From an uncultured Cyclobacteriaceae bacterium (GTDB taxonomy: Bacteria; Bacteroidota; Bacteroidia; Cytophagales; Cyclobacteriaceae), in assembly GCA_937958005.1 (NCBI GenBank), contig CALGOB010000202.1, positions 1-45,221 on the forward strand: a DNA stretch of 45,221 nt. The letters run 5' to 3'. The notes beneath the pieces were generated by a model, which was given only the letters and a program-made list of their open reading frames with translations, made no database searches and was not told where the DNA came from. The translations under genes were made by a program, and so were the position numbers. Below are positions 1 to 7,914 of the stretch, piece by piece. Numbering within the stretch: position 1 is the first letter of the stretch; each line of letters opens with the position of its first letter.

Positions 1-1227
1 GAAAAACTTTTACATGAAGTAGAGGAACCTTTGTCATTTGTTTTAGCAGATATGGAATATGATGGTGTTAAAATAGATACCTCCGCTTTAGGTGACATGT
101 CTGGAGAATTAGAAGAATTAAGTAGAATCGCACAATCAGAAGTTTTTGAAATAGCAGGCACAGAATTCAACTTGGCATCACCTAAACAGCTTGGTGAGAT
201 TCTTTTTGACAAGATGAAATTAGTGGATAAGCCTAAAAAGACAAAAACTGGTCAATATGCTACTGGAGAAGATATCTTATCTAAATTAGCGAGTGAACAT
301 GAAATTGCGAATAAGATCCTCGAATTCAGAGAGTATCAAAAATTAAAATCTACTTATGTAGATGCCTTACCTAAACTGATTAGCAAGAAAGATGGACGTG
401 TCCATACTGACTACAGACAAACCGTAGCCGCTACAGGTAGATTGAGCTCCAACAATCCTAACCTTCAAAACATCCCTATAAGGACAGCTAAGGGAAGAGA
501 AATAAGAAAAGCTTTTATCCCTAGAGGCGATGATTTTTTGTTGATGGCAGCTGATTATTCTCAAATAGAACTTCGAATCATGGCTTCTTTCTCCAAAGAT
601 GAATCTATGATGGCTGCCTTTAAAGAAGGAAGGGACATTCATGCAACTACTGCTGCTAAAGTTTTTGGGGTAGGCCTTGATGAAGTGGAGCCTGCCATGA
701 GAAGGAAAGCGAAAGAAGTTAACTTTGGAATTATCTATGGTATTTCTGCATTTGGATTATCTCAAAATTTAAGCATCAGTAGATCTGAAGCATCTGAAAT
801 TATAGAAGCTTATTTCAAGGAATTTCCAGCAGTTAAAGCCTATATGGATGAGTGTGTAAATAAAGCAAAAGAATTAGAGTATGTAGAAACTATCTTGGGC
901 AGAAGACGGTATCTAAGGAATATTAACTCAAGGAACTTTACCATGAGAGGTTTCGACGAAAGAAATGCTGTCAATGCACCTATCCAAGGGAGTGCAGCAG
1001 ACATGATCAAAATAGCGATGATAAACATCCACCAATGGATGAATCAGGAAAATGTAAAATCTAAAATGATCATGCAAGTTCATGATGAATTGGTTTTTGA
1101 TATTCATAAAGAAGAATTAGATCTCATGAAAGAAAAAACTGTCCATTTCATGAAAAATGCCATGACCTTGGATGTACCTATGGAAGTTGGGTTAGGTATA
1201 GGTGATAATTGGTTACAAGCTCATTAA
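1..1227 (+). CDS. polA: DNA polymerase I, C-terminal part (5' end outside window)
   Basis: The reading frame is open from base 1, so the gene enters from the left. About 408 C-terminal residues are visible of a protein usually near 930. They are the family A polymerase fold. Visible are motif A (DYSQIELR, near 546-570), the O-helix or motif B (RRKAKEVNFGIIYG, near 700-740, with the Arg, Lys and Tyr that bind the incoming dNTP) and motif C (MQVHDELVFD, near 1072-1100) with a catalytic Asp. Family knowledge: the enzyme fills gaps during Okazaki-fragment maturation and excision repair. The upstream nuclease domains cannot be seen. The gene ends with TAA, 75 bp before the next start. Identification is secure from the three motifs. 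Confidence 0.97.
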   Translation, partial: EKLLHEVEEPLSFVLADMEYDGVKIDTSALGDMSGELEELSRIAQSEVFEIAGTEFNLASPKQLGEILFDKMKLVDKPKKTKTGQYATGEDILSKLASEHEIANKILEFREYQKLKSTYVDALPKLISKKDGRVHTDYRQTVAATGRLSSNNPNLQNIPIRTAKGREIRKAFIPRGDDFLLMAADYSQIELRIMASFSKDESMMAAFKEGRDIHATTAAKVFGVGLDEVEPAMRRKAKEVNFGIIYGISAFGLSQNLSISRSEASEIIEAYFKEFPAVKAYMDECVNKAKELEYVETILGRRRYLRNINSRNFTMRGFDERNAVNAPIQGSAADMIKIAMINIHQWMNQENVKSKMIMQVHDELVFDIHKEELDLMKEKTVHFMKNAMTLDVPMEVGLGIGDNWLQAH

Positions 1228-1302
1228 TAATTGAAAGTATAAAAATAGTCTTTGAATTCTAGCATCAATTTGCATGAATACATTGGCGAAAAGAAAGATA
1301 AA

Positions 1303-2253
1303 ATGGTCAATTCTATTCCTAATTTAAGTGATATAAAAAGAGCTCATCAACGGATTAGCAAGTATATCATACATACTCCCATCATTACCTCTAATAGTAT
1401 CAATGAAATGACCGGTGCGGAGATCTTTTTTAAGTGCGAAAACTTCCAGAAGGTAGGTGCTTTTAAAATGAGGGGAGCAATTAATGCTATTTTAAGCCAT
1501 AGACCAGAGGAACGTGTTAATGGATTTGCCACTCATTCTTCTGGAAATCACGCACAAGCAGTGGCACTTGCTTCTAAAATAGCAAATAGCAAAGCTTATA
1601 TAGTAATGCCTAATAATGCCCCAGAGGTTAAAAAAAATGCTGTAAAAGAATATGGTGCAGAGATTATTTTTTGCGAGCCTAATGAGAAATCGCGGCAGGA
1701 AACCTGCGATAGAGTCATTGCTGATACTGGAGCTATATTCATCCCACCGTTTAATGATTACAAAGTTATTGCTGGGCAGGCTACTGCAGCCAAAGAACTC
1801 ATAGAAGACACCCCTGATCTAGATGTAGTCATGACTCCTGTGGGTGGTGGTGGTTTATCAGCTGGTACCGCTTTAATAGTTAAATACATCATGCCTAATA
1901 CTGAAGTGATCTTAGCTGAACCTAAAAATGCTGATGATGCCTATAGGTCTTTCAAATCTGGACAACTTAAAACAGTAAAAAATCCAAATACAATTGCTGA
2001 TGGGCTCAAAGTATCTTTAGGTGAAAAGAACTTTGGTATTATTAAAGAACACGTAAAAGATATTTTATTGGTCTCAGAGGACGAAATCATCAATGCGATG
2101 CGTATAATCTGGGAAAGGATGAAAATCATCATAGAACCTAGCTGTGCAGTTCCATTAGCTGCTGTTATTAAAAACAAAAAAAGGTTTAACGGTAAAAGAA
2201 TAGGGATTATTATTACAGGCGGAAATGTAGATTTAGGGAATTTGCCTTTTTAG
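1303..2253 (+). CDS. PLP-dependent serine/threonine dehydratase (or serine racemase-like)
   Basis: A 316-residue fold-type II PLP enzyme. Visible are the Schiff-base lysine in FKMRGA (K55), the substrate-binding loop SSGNH (79-83), the phosphate-binding glycine run GGGGLSAG (from 181) and a C-terminal ITGGN segment. Length and order fit the short, catabolic-type threonine/serine dehydratases that lack an ACT domain; eukaryotic-type serine racemases share this architecture, so the exact substrate is open. The reaction would be deamination of L-Thr/L-Ser to 2-oxobutyrate/pyruvate in the cytoplasm. I chose the ATG at 1303, preceded by a purine-rich stretch; the frame continues upstream only to a TTG at 1252. 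It lies 75 bp after polA on the same strand, with no clear functional link. Confidence 0.9.
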   Translation: MVNSIPNLSDIKRAHQRISKYIIHTPIITSNSINEMTGAEIFFKCENFQKVGAFKMRGAINAILSHRPEERVNGFATHSSGNHAQAVALASKIANSKAYIVMPNNAPEVKKNAVKEYGAEIIFCEPNEKSRQETCDRVIADTGAIFIPPFNDYKVIAGQATAAKELIEDTPDLDVVMTPVGGGGLSAGTALIVKYIMPNTEVILAEPKNADDAYRSFKSGQLKTVKNPNTIADGLKVSLGEKNFGIIKEHVKDILLVSEDEIINAMRIIWERMKIIIEPSCAVPLAAVIKNKKRFNGKRIGIIITGGNVDLGNLPF

Positions 2254-2304
2254 GAGAAAAAATAGTGATTGTTAAGTTTCAGGCAGCCACATAGCTTATT
2301 TTTT

Positions 2305-2397
2305 AATCCCTAAGGGATATTAATTCCCCGACTTTGAGTCGATCATTAAATTATTGCCCATAGATACCCCGTACCCTTGGGTCGGGGTTGGTTCATT
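2305..2397 (-). repeat. Modular palindromic intergenic repeat, copy R1 (short form)
   Basis: A 93-bp element, reverse-complement relative to R3 and R4 and nearly identical to them. Read 5'-3' on the minus strand it begins AATGAACCAACCCC and ends CCCTTAGGGATT. It can form three hairpins in a row: H1, GC-rich (ACCCCG paired with CGGGGT around ACCC/GGGT); H2, CGACT-caa-AGTCG; H3, ATCCC-tta-GGGAT. It lies in the 443-bp gap after the dehydratase gene, at the left edge of the accessory island. Confidence 0.9.
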
Positions 2398-2445
2398 TAA
2401 TACGATTTCATTAAAAGTGTCTTTATCGAATATTAGAAGCCTTTT

Positions 2446-2690
2446 ATGGGAGTTAAACTAGGTGAAGGAACAAGATTTTCCACAAAAGGAATAGGTCAAG
2501 AGGATCATCTTGAGGCTTTATCCAATAATTTATTCTATTTTCAAAAATTAGTAGTTATAAATTTCATTTAGTAGGTTAAATCAAAGACCTAGGATTAAGT
2601 TCACGAGGTATGAGTATAGCACAAAATTTAATAATTGAAACAATGAGAGCGCCCACTGGCCTTGAGTATTTAATCCCACTTATTGATTAA
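2446..2690 (+). other. Possible decayed coding remnants in the gap 2398-2696
   Basis: Two short plus-strand frames look more protein-like than random: 41 codons from an ATG at 2446 (starts MGVKLGEGTRF) and 26 codons from an ATG at 2610 (starts MSIAQNLIIETMRAPTG). Neither is recognised. Both lie between repeat R1 and the 3' end of the minus-strand gene at 2697. They may be pieces of one broken gene or chance frames. No promoter or terminator stands out. Confidence 0.2.
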
Positions 2691-2696
2691 GATAAA

Positions 2697-3566
2697 TCAC
2701 TTTCTAGAATTTTCTAAAATTGCATTATAATAATTTTGCCTTTGAATAAATTTGGAAAAAGCCCACTCAAATGCTTCGGGATATTGGGCTATTTTTGAGG
2801 CTTTTTCATAATATTCTCTTGACAATTCATAGTAGCGAAACCTTCGTTCAAGGTAATACCCCACAAGCATAGCATTCATTGGAGATAGATCGTTGTAGAG
2901 TGCGGATTGGCTAGCACCTAATACTTGCGGCAATAAGAAATAAGTTTCTGAAGATCTAACTAATGAATCAGCTGATGGCGGGGACTGAATTTCCAAAATA
3001 TAAGTATCACCTTCACCAGTGAAATTATTTAAAGGCTTCCATCTATGCGAAAAATCGACTTTTTTCTCTGAATAGACAATATCATCAAATTTATCCTTAA
3101 TAATAATTTCGTACTGAGAACTCTCTTTTTTGTTAAGATCAATCCACTCAAAGTAAAAATACCCTGCCTTGTCTTGATATATTTCCTTTTGAAAAAGTGG
3201 TTGAATAACTACAATATCAGGATTCCCTTCATATTGGACATCTAGAGGTTTATCTAAAAAAAACTCATCATAATTTATCTCTTGCTGTCCTTCGTTTGAG
3301 AATTTTATCGTATCCAATTTAACAATTGCTTTGCCATAAAACTCTACTGCATTTCCACTATTATGAAATAAACCTAGGTAAGAATTCTTTCCCAGAGTGA
3401 TCATCGCATTTTTCTTAATCACATCACCTAGTTTTAAATCTCCTTTAGTTTTTGATGAACTTACATTTCCATGAATGGCAACTACCTTAAAAACAGATTT
3501 ATTCAATGCTAAGGATACATAAGAACTTGCTATAAAAATCAAACAAAATATAACCCTATTTAACAT
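2697..3566 (-). CDS. Secreted FecR-like protein with C-terminal helical (TPR-like) region, hypothetical
   Basis: 289 residues with an ATG start and an N-terminal hydrophobic signal segment (roughly 1-20). Residues about 25-85 (VFKVVAIHGNV..., LKLGDVI, AMITLGKNSYLGL, AVEFYG) resemble the small beta domain of FecR-type or SH3-like surface proteins, in which an element of low potential is followed by a load or threshold sentence pattern of G-rich turns. The middle (about 130-205) is probably beta-rich. The last 75 residues (YYLERRFRYYELSREYYEKASKI...) are aromatic and helical, as in a TPR. It starts 7 bp after a frameshifted remnant on the same strand (3573-3943), so it may be the surviving downstream member of an old gene pair. 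The function is unknown; periplasmic or surface location is inferred from the signal peptide. Confidence 0.65.
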   Translation of the reverse strand: MLNRVIFCLIFIASSYVSLALNKSVFKVVAIHGNVSSSKTKGDLKLGDVIKKNAMITLGKNSYLGLFHNSGNAVEFYGKAIVKLDTIKFSNEGQQEINYDEFFLDKPLDVQYEGNPDIVVIQPLFQKEIYQDKAGYFYFEWIDLNKKESSQYEIIIKDKFDDIVYSEKKVDFSHRWKPLNNFTGEGDTYILEIQSPPSADSLVRSSETYFLLPQVLGASQSALYNDLSPMNAMLVGYYLERRFRYYELSREYYEKASKIAQYPEAFEWAFSKFIQRQNYYNAILENSRK

Positions 3567-3572
3567 GTTATG

Positions 3573-3943
3573 CTATTTTAAAAAATACGAAATACTAGGC
3601 AAAAACAACCTCCCTGTATTGCCAATAATTGTTCCATTATTTTGTGCATTAAGAGCTCTAAAATGCACTTCATTTCCATTAGCCATCCAAATACTTCTTG
3701 TTTGAAAAACTTATTTTGAGGCAATATCATTTTGACCTCTAATATAATTTACAGTATAACTACCCGAAAACTTTGTTGAACCAAAACCTGGGTGAACTTG
3801 AAAACCAAAGGTTTTATTTGTTGACACTGGTTGAGGTTTTGATAATGATTTCATAAAAGTATAAGACAAAGTAGGACTAAATTTCCACTTGTTTTATTTG
3901 CTAAGAAAGCAATTCCCCAATCTAGGTGTAGTTTAAAACTCAT
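3573..3943 (-). pseudogene. Frameshifted remnant of a beta-rich, outer-membrane-type protein
   Basis: Three successive reading frames give one continuous protein-like text: SFKLHLDWGIAFLANK, then KWKFSPTLSYTFMKSLSK... VHPGFGSTKFSGSYTV, then FQTRSIWMANGNEVHF... GRLFLPSISYFLK with a stop. The alternating aromatic and polar pattern suggests beta-strands of a barrel or an exported domain. At least two frameshifts and a missing 5' part mark it as decayed. The HEAT-like gene (3954-4598) ends 10 bp upstream of it, so that gene may have been inserted at its 5' end. A second, shorter remnant of similar sequence lies at 7388-7577. Confidence 0.55.
3911..3934. repeat. 24-bp perfect inverted match to 7554-7577
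   Basis: The 24 bases at 3911-3934 (core TTCCCCAATCTAGGTGTAG) are the exact reverse complement of 7554-7577. The two copies bracket the HEAT-gene pair and the insertion sequence. At the right-hand copy the match is part of an imperfect local palindrome (AGGATGTAGTT / AACTACACCT), as expected of an inverted-duplication breakpoint. Confidence 0.7.
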
Positions 3944-3953
3944 TGCTGTCAAG

Positions 3954-4598
3954 CTAATAAATCTTTTTTAACTCCTCTTGTACAAGAGAGGATAAATCTC
4001 CAGATAATTCTTTTTTTACATCTAAGAGATGTCTTGAATTCATTTCAACAAGTAATTGTAGCGCTGTATATCTCATATATTCATCAGTATGCTTAAGCGC
4101 TTTAAGTAGGTGTATTTCTGATTTTTTCGGTGCTATACTAAACAATGATAATAAAGCCCGCCTTTGCACATATTCATATGGATCAATATCAAACATTCTA
4201 ACCAAAAAATTTATTCTGTCATCAATGTGCGAGTACAACATGAAAACAGCTAGTTGCCAACGCGCTTGATAGAGTTCAAAATCAAGGCCTATAGAAATAA
4301 AATGATAATGATCTGACCTATTCATCCTAATGGACAAAATCTCTCTAACATTCTCTCCTACATTATCTATAGCCATGGTTTCTAGAAGTAATCTTGCCCG
4401 TTCATCACTAATTTCTTCATTATACTTTTCTAACTCAATGTAAAAGGCACGTTCAATTTTGTGCCAATAAGGGTAATAGTCTTCCCATTCTGCCTGCCGG
4501 GCATGACTGGGTTGTTTATCTAAATTATATTCCTTCTTGGTGATACCAGCCCATGACCAGAACTCTTTTAACTCTTCTTGCAATAACAATTTTACCAT
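3954..4598 (-). CDS. HEAT-like repeat protein, candidate immunity protein (intact paralog)
   Basis: 214 residues from the ATG at 4598 (MVKLLLQEELKEFW); the longer frame upstream would need a TTG. An N-terminal segment with EFWSWAGITKKEYN and DYYPYWHKIERAF is followed from about residue 60 by helical pairs typical of HEAT or armadillo repeats (SDERARLLLE, QARWQLAVFML, VQRRALLSLFSI, YMRYTALQLLVEM). No signal peptide, so it is cytoplasmic. A close paralog sits just to the right (4959-7375, broken by an IS). Small acidic cytoplasmic proteins in tandem downstream of an RHS toxin gene are often immunity proteins; that role here is inference from position and duplication. No catalytic motif is visible. 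A general HEAT scaffold is the alternative. Confidence 0.6.
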   Translation of the reverse strand: MVKLLLQEELKEFWSWAGITKKEYNLDKQPSHARQAEWEDYYPYWHKIERAFYIELEKYNEEISDERARLLLETMAIDNVGENVREILSIRMNRSDHYHFISIGLDFELYQARWQLAVFMLYSHIDDRINFLVRMFDIDPYEYVQRRALLSLFSIAPKKSEIHLLKALKHTDEYMRYTALQLLVEMNSRHLLDVKKELSGDLSSLVQEELKKIY

Positions 4599-4688
4599 TA
4601 TTTCTAATAATTCCAAAACTTAGTTAATCTTGTTTATAATCATACCATTGATCAATAGATGATCTAAGAATTTTACTTTACTCACCAA

Positions 4689-4816
4689 AATGAACCAACC
4701 CCGGCCCAAGGTAAAGGGTGTCCAAAAGGCAAAAAATTCATTAATTTACTCAATACCTCCGCAGAGAAGCTTTAGCACTCGCGGAAGAGTTGAAGAATTG
4801 ATATCTCTAAAGGATT
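4689..4816 (+). repeat. Modular palindromic repeat, copy R2 (long, diverged form)
   Basis: It begins with the same 5' module as R3 (AATGAACCAACCCC) and ends with a diverged 3' module (GAATTGATATCTCTAAAGGA compared with GAATTAATATCCCTTAGGGA). Between them is a middle module CCTCCGCAGAGAAGCTTTAG...GCGGAAGAG that otherwise occurs only in R5. TCCGC and GCGGA can pair. It shows that the family is built of exchangeable blocks. It lies between the two HEAT-like genes, 50 bp left of R3. Confidence 0.75.
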
Positions 4817-4866
4817 AAACTTATACTCAATTTGCTCTATCAGTCACTAATTTCTATTACGAAACC

Positions 4867-4959
4867 AATGAACCAACCCCGACCCAAGGGTACGGGGTAT
4901 CTATGGGCAATAATTTAATGACCGACTCAAAGTCGGGGAATTAATATCCCTTAGGGATT
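4867..4959 (+). repeat. Modular palindromic repeat, copy R3 (short form)
   Basis: A 93-bp copy nearly identical to R1 and R4, with hairpins H1, H2 (CGACT-caa-AGTCG) and H3. Its right edge coincides with the 3' end of the minus-strand HEAT-like pseudogene: the TGA stop of that frame (4959-4961) uses the last base of the repeat. The insertion therefore appears to have rewritten the C-terminus of that protein. Confidence 0.9.
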
Positions 4960-5531
4960 CAATCAAGAATTACTTTTTTCAATTGATCCTGAATACATCC
5001 TGAAGGATCATCCCTTAATTCATTTTTTACATTGACTAAGTGAACAGAACCCATCTCATTCAATCCTTTTAGTGCAACACACCTAATGAAATGATCGGTA
5101 TGGTCAAGTGCCTTAAGCATTAATTCTTCTGATTCCCGAGAAGCAATACTAAGCAATGCCAATAAAGCTTGCTTTTGCACATTTACATTTACATCATAAT
5201 CAATCATATGAGTCAAAAAAATCATCCGCTCATCAATAGGTGTATACAACATAAATATAGCCAGCTCACGACGCGCTTGATAAAGCTTAAAATCAAGACC
5301 TATGGAAATAAAATGATAATGATTTGACCTATTCATCCTAATAGATAAAACTTCTCTGGCATTCTCTCTTCCGTTGTCAATAGCTAGGGCTTCAAGAAGC
5401 AACCTAGCTCGATCATCGCTAATTTTTTCGTTATACTTTTCCAGTTCAATGTAAAAAGCACGCTCAATTTTGCGCCAATAAAGATAATAATCATCCAATT
5501 CACTTGTTCGGGCTTTGCTAGGTAATTTATC

Positions 5532-5538
5532 TAAATTA
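5532..5538. repeat. Target-site duplication, left copy
   Basis: TAAATTA directly left of the IS end. The same 7 bp recurs at 7301-7307. Removing the IS plus one copy restores the HEAT-gene frame (TATAATTTAGATAAA on the minus strand). Confidence 0.85.
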
Positions 5539-5756
5539 GGGTCTCCCTGAATTTACCATTTCATATTTTTATCATATAATTATTTAGAGAAATTATATTG
5601 TTATTTCGCTTCATTGATTTTGGCTATCTACCCATGCATATGAAAACTTCACCTGTCACTCAGGTTTTTCTCCGAAATGTCTAAATTTAAACTGTTGGAG
5701 TACTTTTTGAGCATACCTATCCCATGGTTTTTGCTTAAAGTATTGATTTACAGACT

Positions 5757-7151
5757 TTAAACTGCCTTTTTGAGTTGTTCTTTTTCTTTCTTGTTTTTTA
5801 ATCTCATTATTTTGACTGCATTAGCTGTCATCATCCCGAAAAACATCCACACCTGTTCTGTTTCAGCACTACGAGCCTTTATTTTCCTTAAACCGTAATG
5901 GTTCTTTTCATTACCAAAACTACCCTCCAATACCGTAGCCCGATCTTTGCCCAATTGTTGTTTGATTATTTGTTCTTGCTTTCTGGCCAGTTCATCCTGC
6001 TTAGTGCAAGCTCTTCCTTTGCGACTGAAATTGGTCATTATCTGTTCTTGTGTCAATAGCTTACGGTTAGCATTAGTTGCATAAAGCTGATCAAAAGCGG
6101 CACGCATACATTTTACACCTGTCAGTTCACTATGGAGAGCCAAGGTGGATGCCATTCTGGTAGATTCATTGTAGGCATTAAAGTGACTGTATTCTACAAA
6201 ACTGATCCCTGCTATTTGAACCTTGTGGACTTTCATGCCAAATTCTACTGGTTTGTTTTCCTTTCCTCTGACAATGGGACGAACATAATCCTTGAAAATA
6301 CTCACAATACGATTCTCTACACTCCTTACCTGATTATCGAACATATATTGCTGTTGCTCTAGGACTTTGCTTACTGTCTGATAAGTGGAAAGGTCTTTGA
6401 TGGAAAAATGTTCTGCTGCTTGTGGCTCTTTTAACAGTCCTTCTAGTTGATGCTTTCCTTTTCTAACCAGATACAATAAAGAGCGTATGCGTACTTTGGT
6501 CTGTGATGGCTTTTTCCTTTTCTTCTTTGAATAGGCCAGTTGTTTGCGTGACTGTTCCTTGAACTTGTTCCTGGGCCTGTTCACTTTCAATTCTGCACAG
6601 ATTCGGAAAAGCTGTTTTTCATAGAGCCATTCAGCGCATTCCCACAACAGCTTCACGTCGGTGGGGTAACGTAGGTAGCTCTCATAACAACTCGCATCCC
6701 CACTCACCTGATGAAGTTCTTGTTGTTCAACATATTTGAACCATTCCTCAGCTAAGACCTTTTGTGCCCCTGGCAGTTTCTCTAAATGGGCAGATAGTTC
6801 TCCCCTGATCCGGCCAATAATGTCCAGGTCTTTTATTTGTTCATTGATCCCCAGGCGAATTCCGCAAAACTGCTGCATTGCCCAGTCAGTATTAATGCGC
6901 TGGATTAACTTTTTATCACTTAATCCTGTATAATGCTTCAGAAACATACAAGCGAATTTACCTGCATTATTAAACCATGGCTTGGCTCCACGGCCATTAT
7001 TGCTTTTAGGTACAGGAAGTAACGCTGCTAGATTATCCCAGGGAATAGTGGCATAAAGTTGACCTAGCTCTGTACCCTCGAATGCTACACTCCTTATATC
7101 CATCAAATCCTCTTCTGGGAAGAGTGGTATAATTTTGCTACTTTTAGTCAT
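5757..7151 (-). CDS. DDE transposase of the IS at 5539-7300
   Basis: 464 residues from the ATG at 7151 (MTKSSKIIPLFPEED). The N-terminal half carries a DUF772-like region (WFNNAGKFACMFLKHYTGLSDKKLIQRI). The likely first catalytic Asp is in SGDASCYESYLRYPTDVKLL, and the C-terminal catalytic Glu is in LEGSFGNEKNHYGLRKI, the usual E-region with a downstream K and R. The second Asp is probably in RAAFDQLYAT, where most relatives have a GD motif, so it is less certain. A basic middle insertion (KKKRKKPSQTKVR) fits DNA binding. No frameshift or internal stop, so the enzyme may be active. It is transcribed in the same direction as the interrupted host gene. Confidence 0.93.
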   Translation of the reverse strand: MTKSSKIIPLFPEEDLMDIRSVAFEGTELGQLYATIPWDNLAALLPVPKSNNGRGAKPWFNNAGKFACMFLKHYTGLSDKKLIQRINTDWAMQQFCGIRLGINEQIKDLDIIGRIRGELSAHLEKLPGAQKVLAEEWFKYVEQQELHQVSGDASCYESYLRYPTDVKLLWECAEWLYEKQLFRICAELKVNRPRNKFKEQSRKQLAYSKKKRKKPSQTKVRIRSLLYLVRKGKHQLEGLLKEPQAAEHFSIKDLSTYQTVSKVLEQQQYMFDNQVRSVENRIVSIFKDYVRPIVRGKENKPVEFGMKVHKVQIAGISFVEYSHFNAYNESTRMASTLALHSELTGVKCMRAAFDQLYATNANRKLLTQEQIMTNFSRKGRACTKQDELARKQEQIIKQQLGKDRATVLEGSFGNEKNHYGLRKIKARSAETEQVWMFFGMMTANAVKIMRLKNKKEKEQLKKAV

Positions 7152-7188
7152 AATTGCTACTTTTTTTTCGCAAATACAAAATAGCAAT

Positions 7189-7224
7189 ACCCCGGTTTTT
7201 ATCCAAATTGGAGAATTCCGGGGT
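7189..7224. other. Hairpin just upstream of the transposase start, inside the IS
   Basis: ACCCCGG (7189-7195) pairs with CCGGGGT (7218-7224) around a 22-base loop, about 40 bp before the transposase ATG. GC-rich stems at this place in an IS can block read-through transcription and translation from outside (established for several IS families). Function here is inferred. Confidence 0.6.
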
Positions 7225-7300
7225 TCTCATCTTTTTTAAAAGCAGCCTAAACACCTTTTAAAATAATCTATTAGCACTTTTGTTAATTACAAGGTCACCC

Positions 7301-7307
7301 TAAATTA
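7301..7307. repeat. Target-site duplication, right copy
   Basis: TAAATTA directly right of the IS, matching 5532-5538. Confidence 0.85.
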
Positions 7308-7387
7308 TACTCTTCCTTGGTAATCGGTGACCACTCCCAGAATTTTTTCAACTCTTCTTTTAATTCTATACTCATGATCATTTATTA

Positions 7388-7577
7388 TTAATTAAAAGGT
7401 AACCAAGGAACAAAATGGATATAGCCCGATCTCTGAATGTGTATAGTAACCATGCTTGTTGTTCCAATTATCTGTCCACTGGTGGAAGTCATTAAATTCC
7501 TATCTACTTTACTTGCTAAGGAAGTAAGTTAAAATATGTCAGGATGTAGTTGTAAACTACACCTAGATTGGGGAATT
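7388..7577 (-). pseudogene. Second, shorter remnant related to the one at 3573-3943
   Basis: On the minus strand the DNA aligns with the start of the remnant at 3573-3943: both have ACTACAYCCTRGA, then CTTMCTTAGCAARTAAA, then GGAATTTA. It then reads in one frame NLMTSTSGQIIGTTSMV ... GYIHFVPWLPFN and stops at 7388. The match TxxGxIIGxT is shared with the other remnant. Internal stops and the mirrored 24 bp at its right end show that it is decayed. It lies 13 bp before the first codon of the split HEAT-like gene. Confidence 0.45.
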
Positions 7578-7582
7578 ACAAA

Positions 7583-7849
7583 TTAAAGCTCCTTTAATCT
7601 ATCCAATACAATTTTTGCTTTCAGGTGCAATTCTTCCTCATCAATATCATCAAATGGATAATTCGCTATTTCTGGATCTCCACAAAATGCATCAACCCAA
7701 ACAAATAGTCCATTCAATAACTCGAAAGCTTCTCTAGATAGTTCATTGTCTCTTTTAAACAAAATAAGATATTCCCTCTCAAACTCTAAGACTGAGATCT
7801 CACGTGAAACAAAATTCGACACTATATAAATGTTTTTATCCATACACAT
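7583..7849 (-). CDS. Small acidic protein resembling colicin-type immunity proteins
   Basis: 88 residues from the ATG at 7849 (MCMDKNIYIVSNF); the ATG at 7843 is equally possible. It reads SNFVSREISVLEFEREYLIL, then LLNGLFVWVDAFCGDPEI, then DEEELHLKAKIVLDRL. This order (an FxxxxIsxxeFe opening, a central LFxxVDAF and an acidic E-LxxxxxxxL ending) is that of the four-helix colicin-immunity (self-protective) family as I remember it. No signal peptide, so it is cytoplasmic. It is the second gene downstream of the RHS toxin, 66 bp after the first immunity candidate. Its own toxin is not in the window, so it may be an orphan kept from a displaced toxin tip (inference). Confidence 0.6.
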   Translation of the reverse strand: MCMDKNIYIVSNFVSREISVLEFEREYLILFKRDNELSREAFELLNGLFVWVDAFCGDPEIANYPFDDIDEEELHLKAKIVLDRLKEL

Positions 7850-7914
7850 CAATTCAGAAAAGAATCATTACAATGATACCCTATAAAGGCTTAGAGGTTT
7901 GTATGTCACAAACA

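Larger units (their letters stand above)
5539..7300 (-). mobile_element. Complete insertion sequence, 1762 bp, DDE transposase
   Basis: Both ends start GGGT read inward: left GGGTCTCCCTGAATTTA, right (reverse complement) GGGTGACCTTGTAATTA. These match at 12 of 17 positions, so they are imperfect terminal inverted repeats. A 7-bp direct repeat flanks the element. One transposase gene fills most of it. The insertion interrupts a HEAT-like gene. Clear boundaries and an intact transposase suggest a recent insertion. The family is not certain: the transposase resembles IS4/IS5-superfamily elements of the IS1182 or ISNCY kind. Confidence 0.9.
4959..7375 (-). pseudogene. HEAT-like repeat protein paralog, split by an insertion sequence
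   Basis: The N-terminal codons lie at 7301-7375 (ATG at 7375; MSIELKEELKKFWEW then SPITKEEYNL) and the rest at 4959-5538 (resuming LDKLPSKARTSELDDYYLYW). Joined across the IS and its 7-bp target duplication they give a frame collinear with the intact paralog at 3954-4598, sharing blocks such as KIERAFYIELEKYNE and NRSNHYHFISIGLDF. The only frame left to the left of the IS is shorter and would need a TTG start (5498), so the gene is probably inactive. The paralog ends in ELKKIY; this one ends QLKKVILD, where repeat R3 begins. It was probably a second immunity-type gene of the RHS island (inference). Confidence 0.85.

Noticed and set aside
5498-5500. TTG as the start of a 179-residue HEAT-like protein
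   Set aside because: The true N-terminal codons lie on the other side of the IS at 7301-7375 and the homology continues upstream of this TTG to the IS junction, so this is a broken gene rather than a short one.
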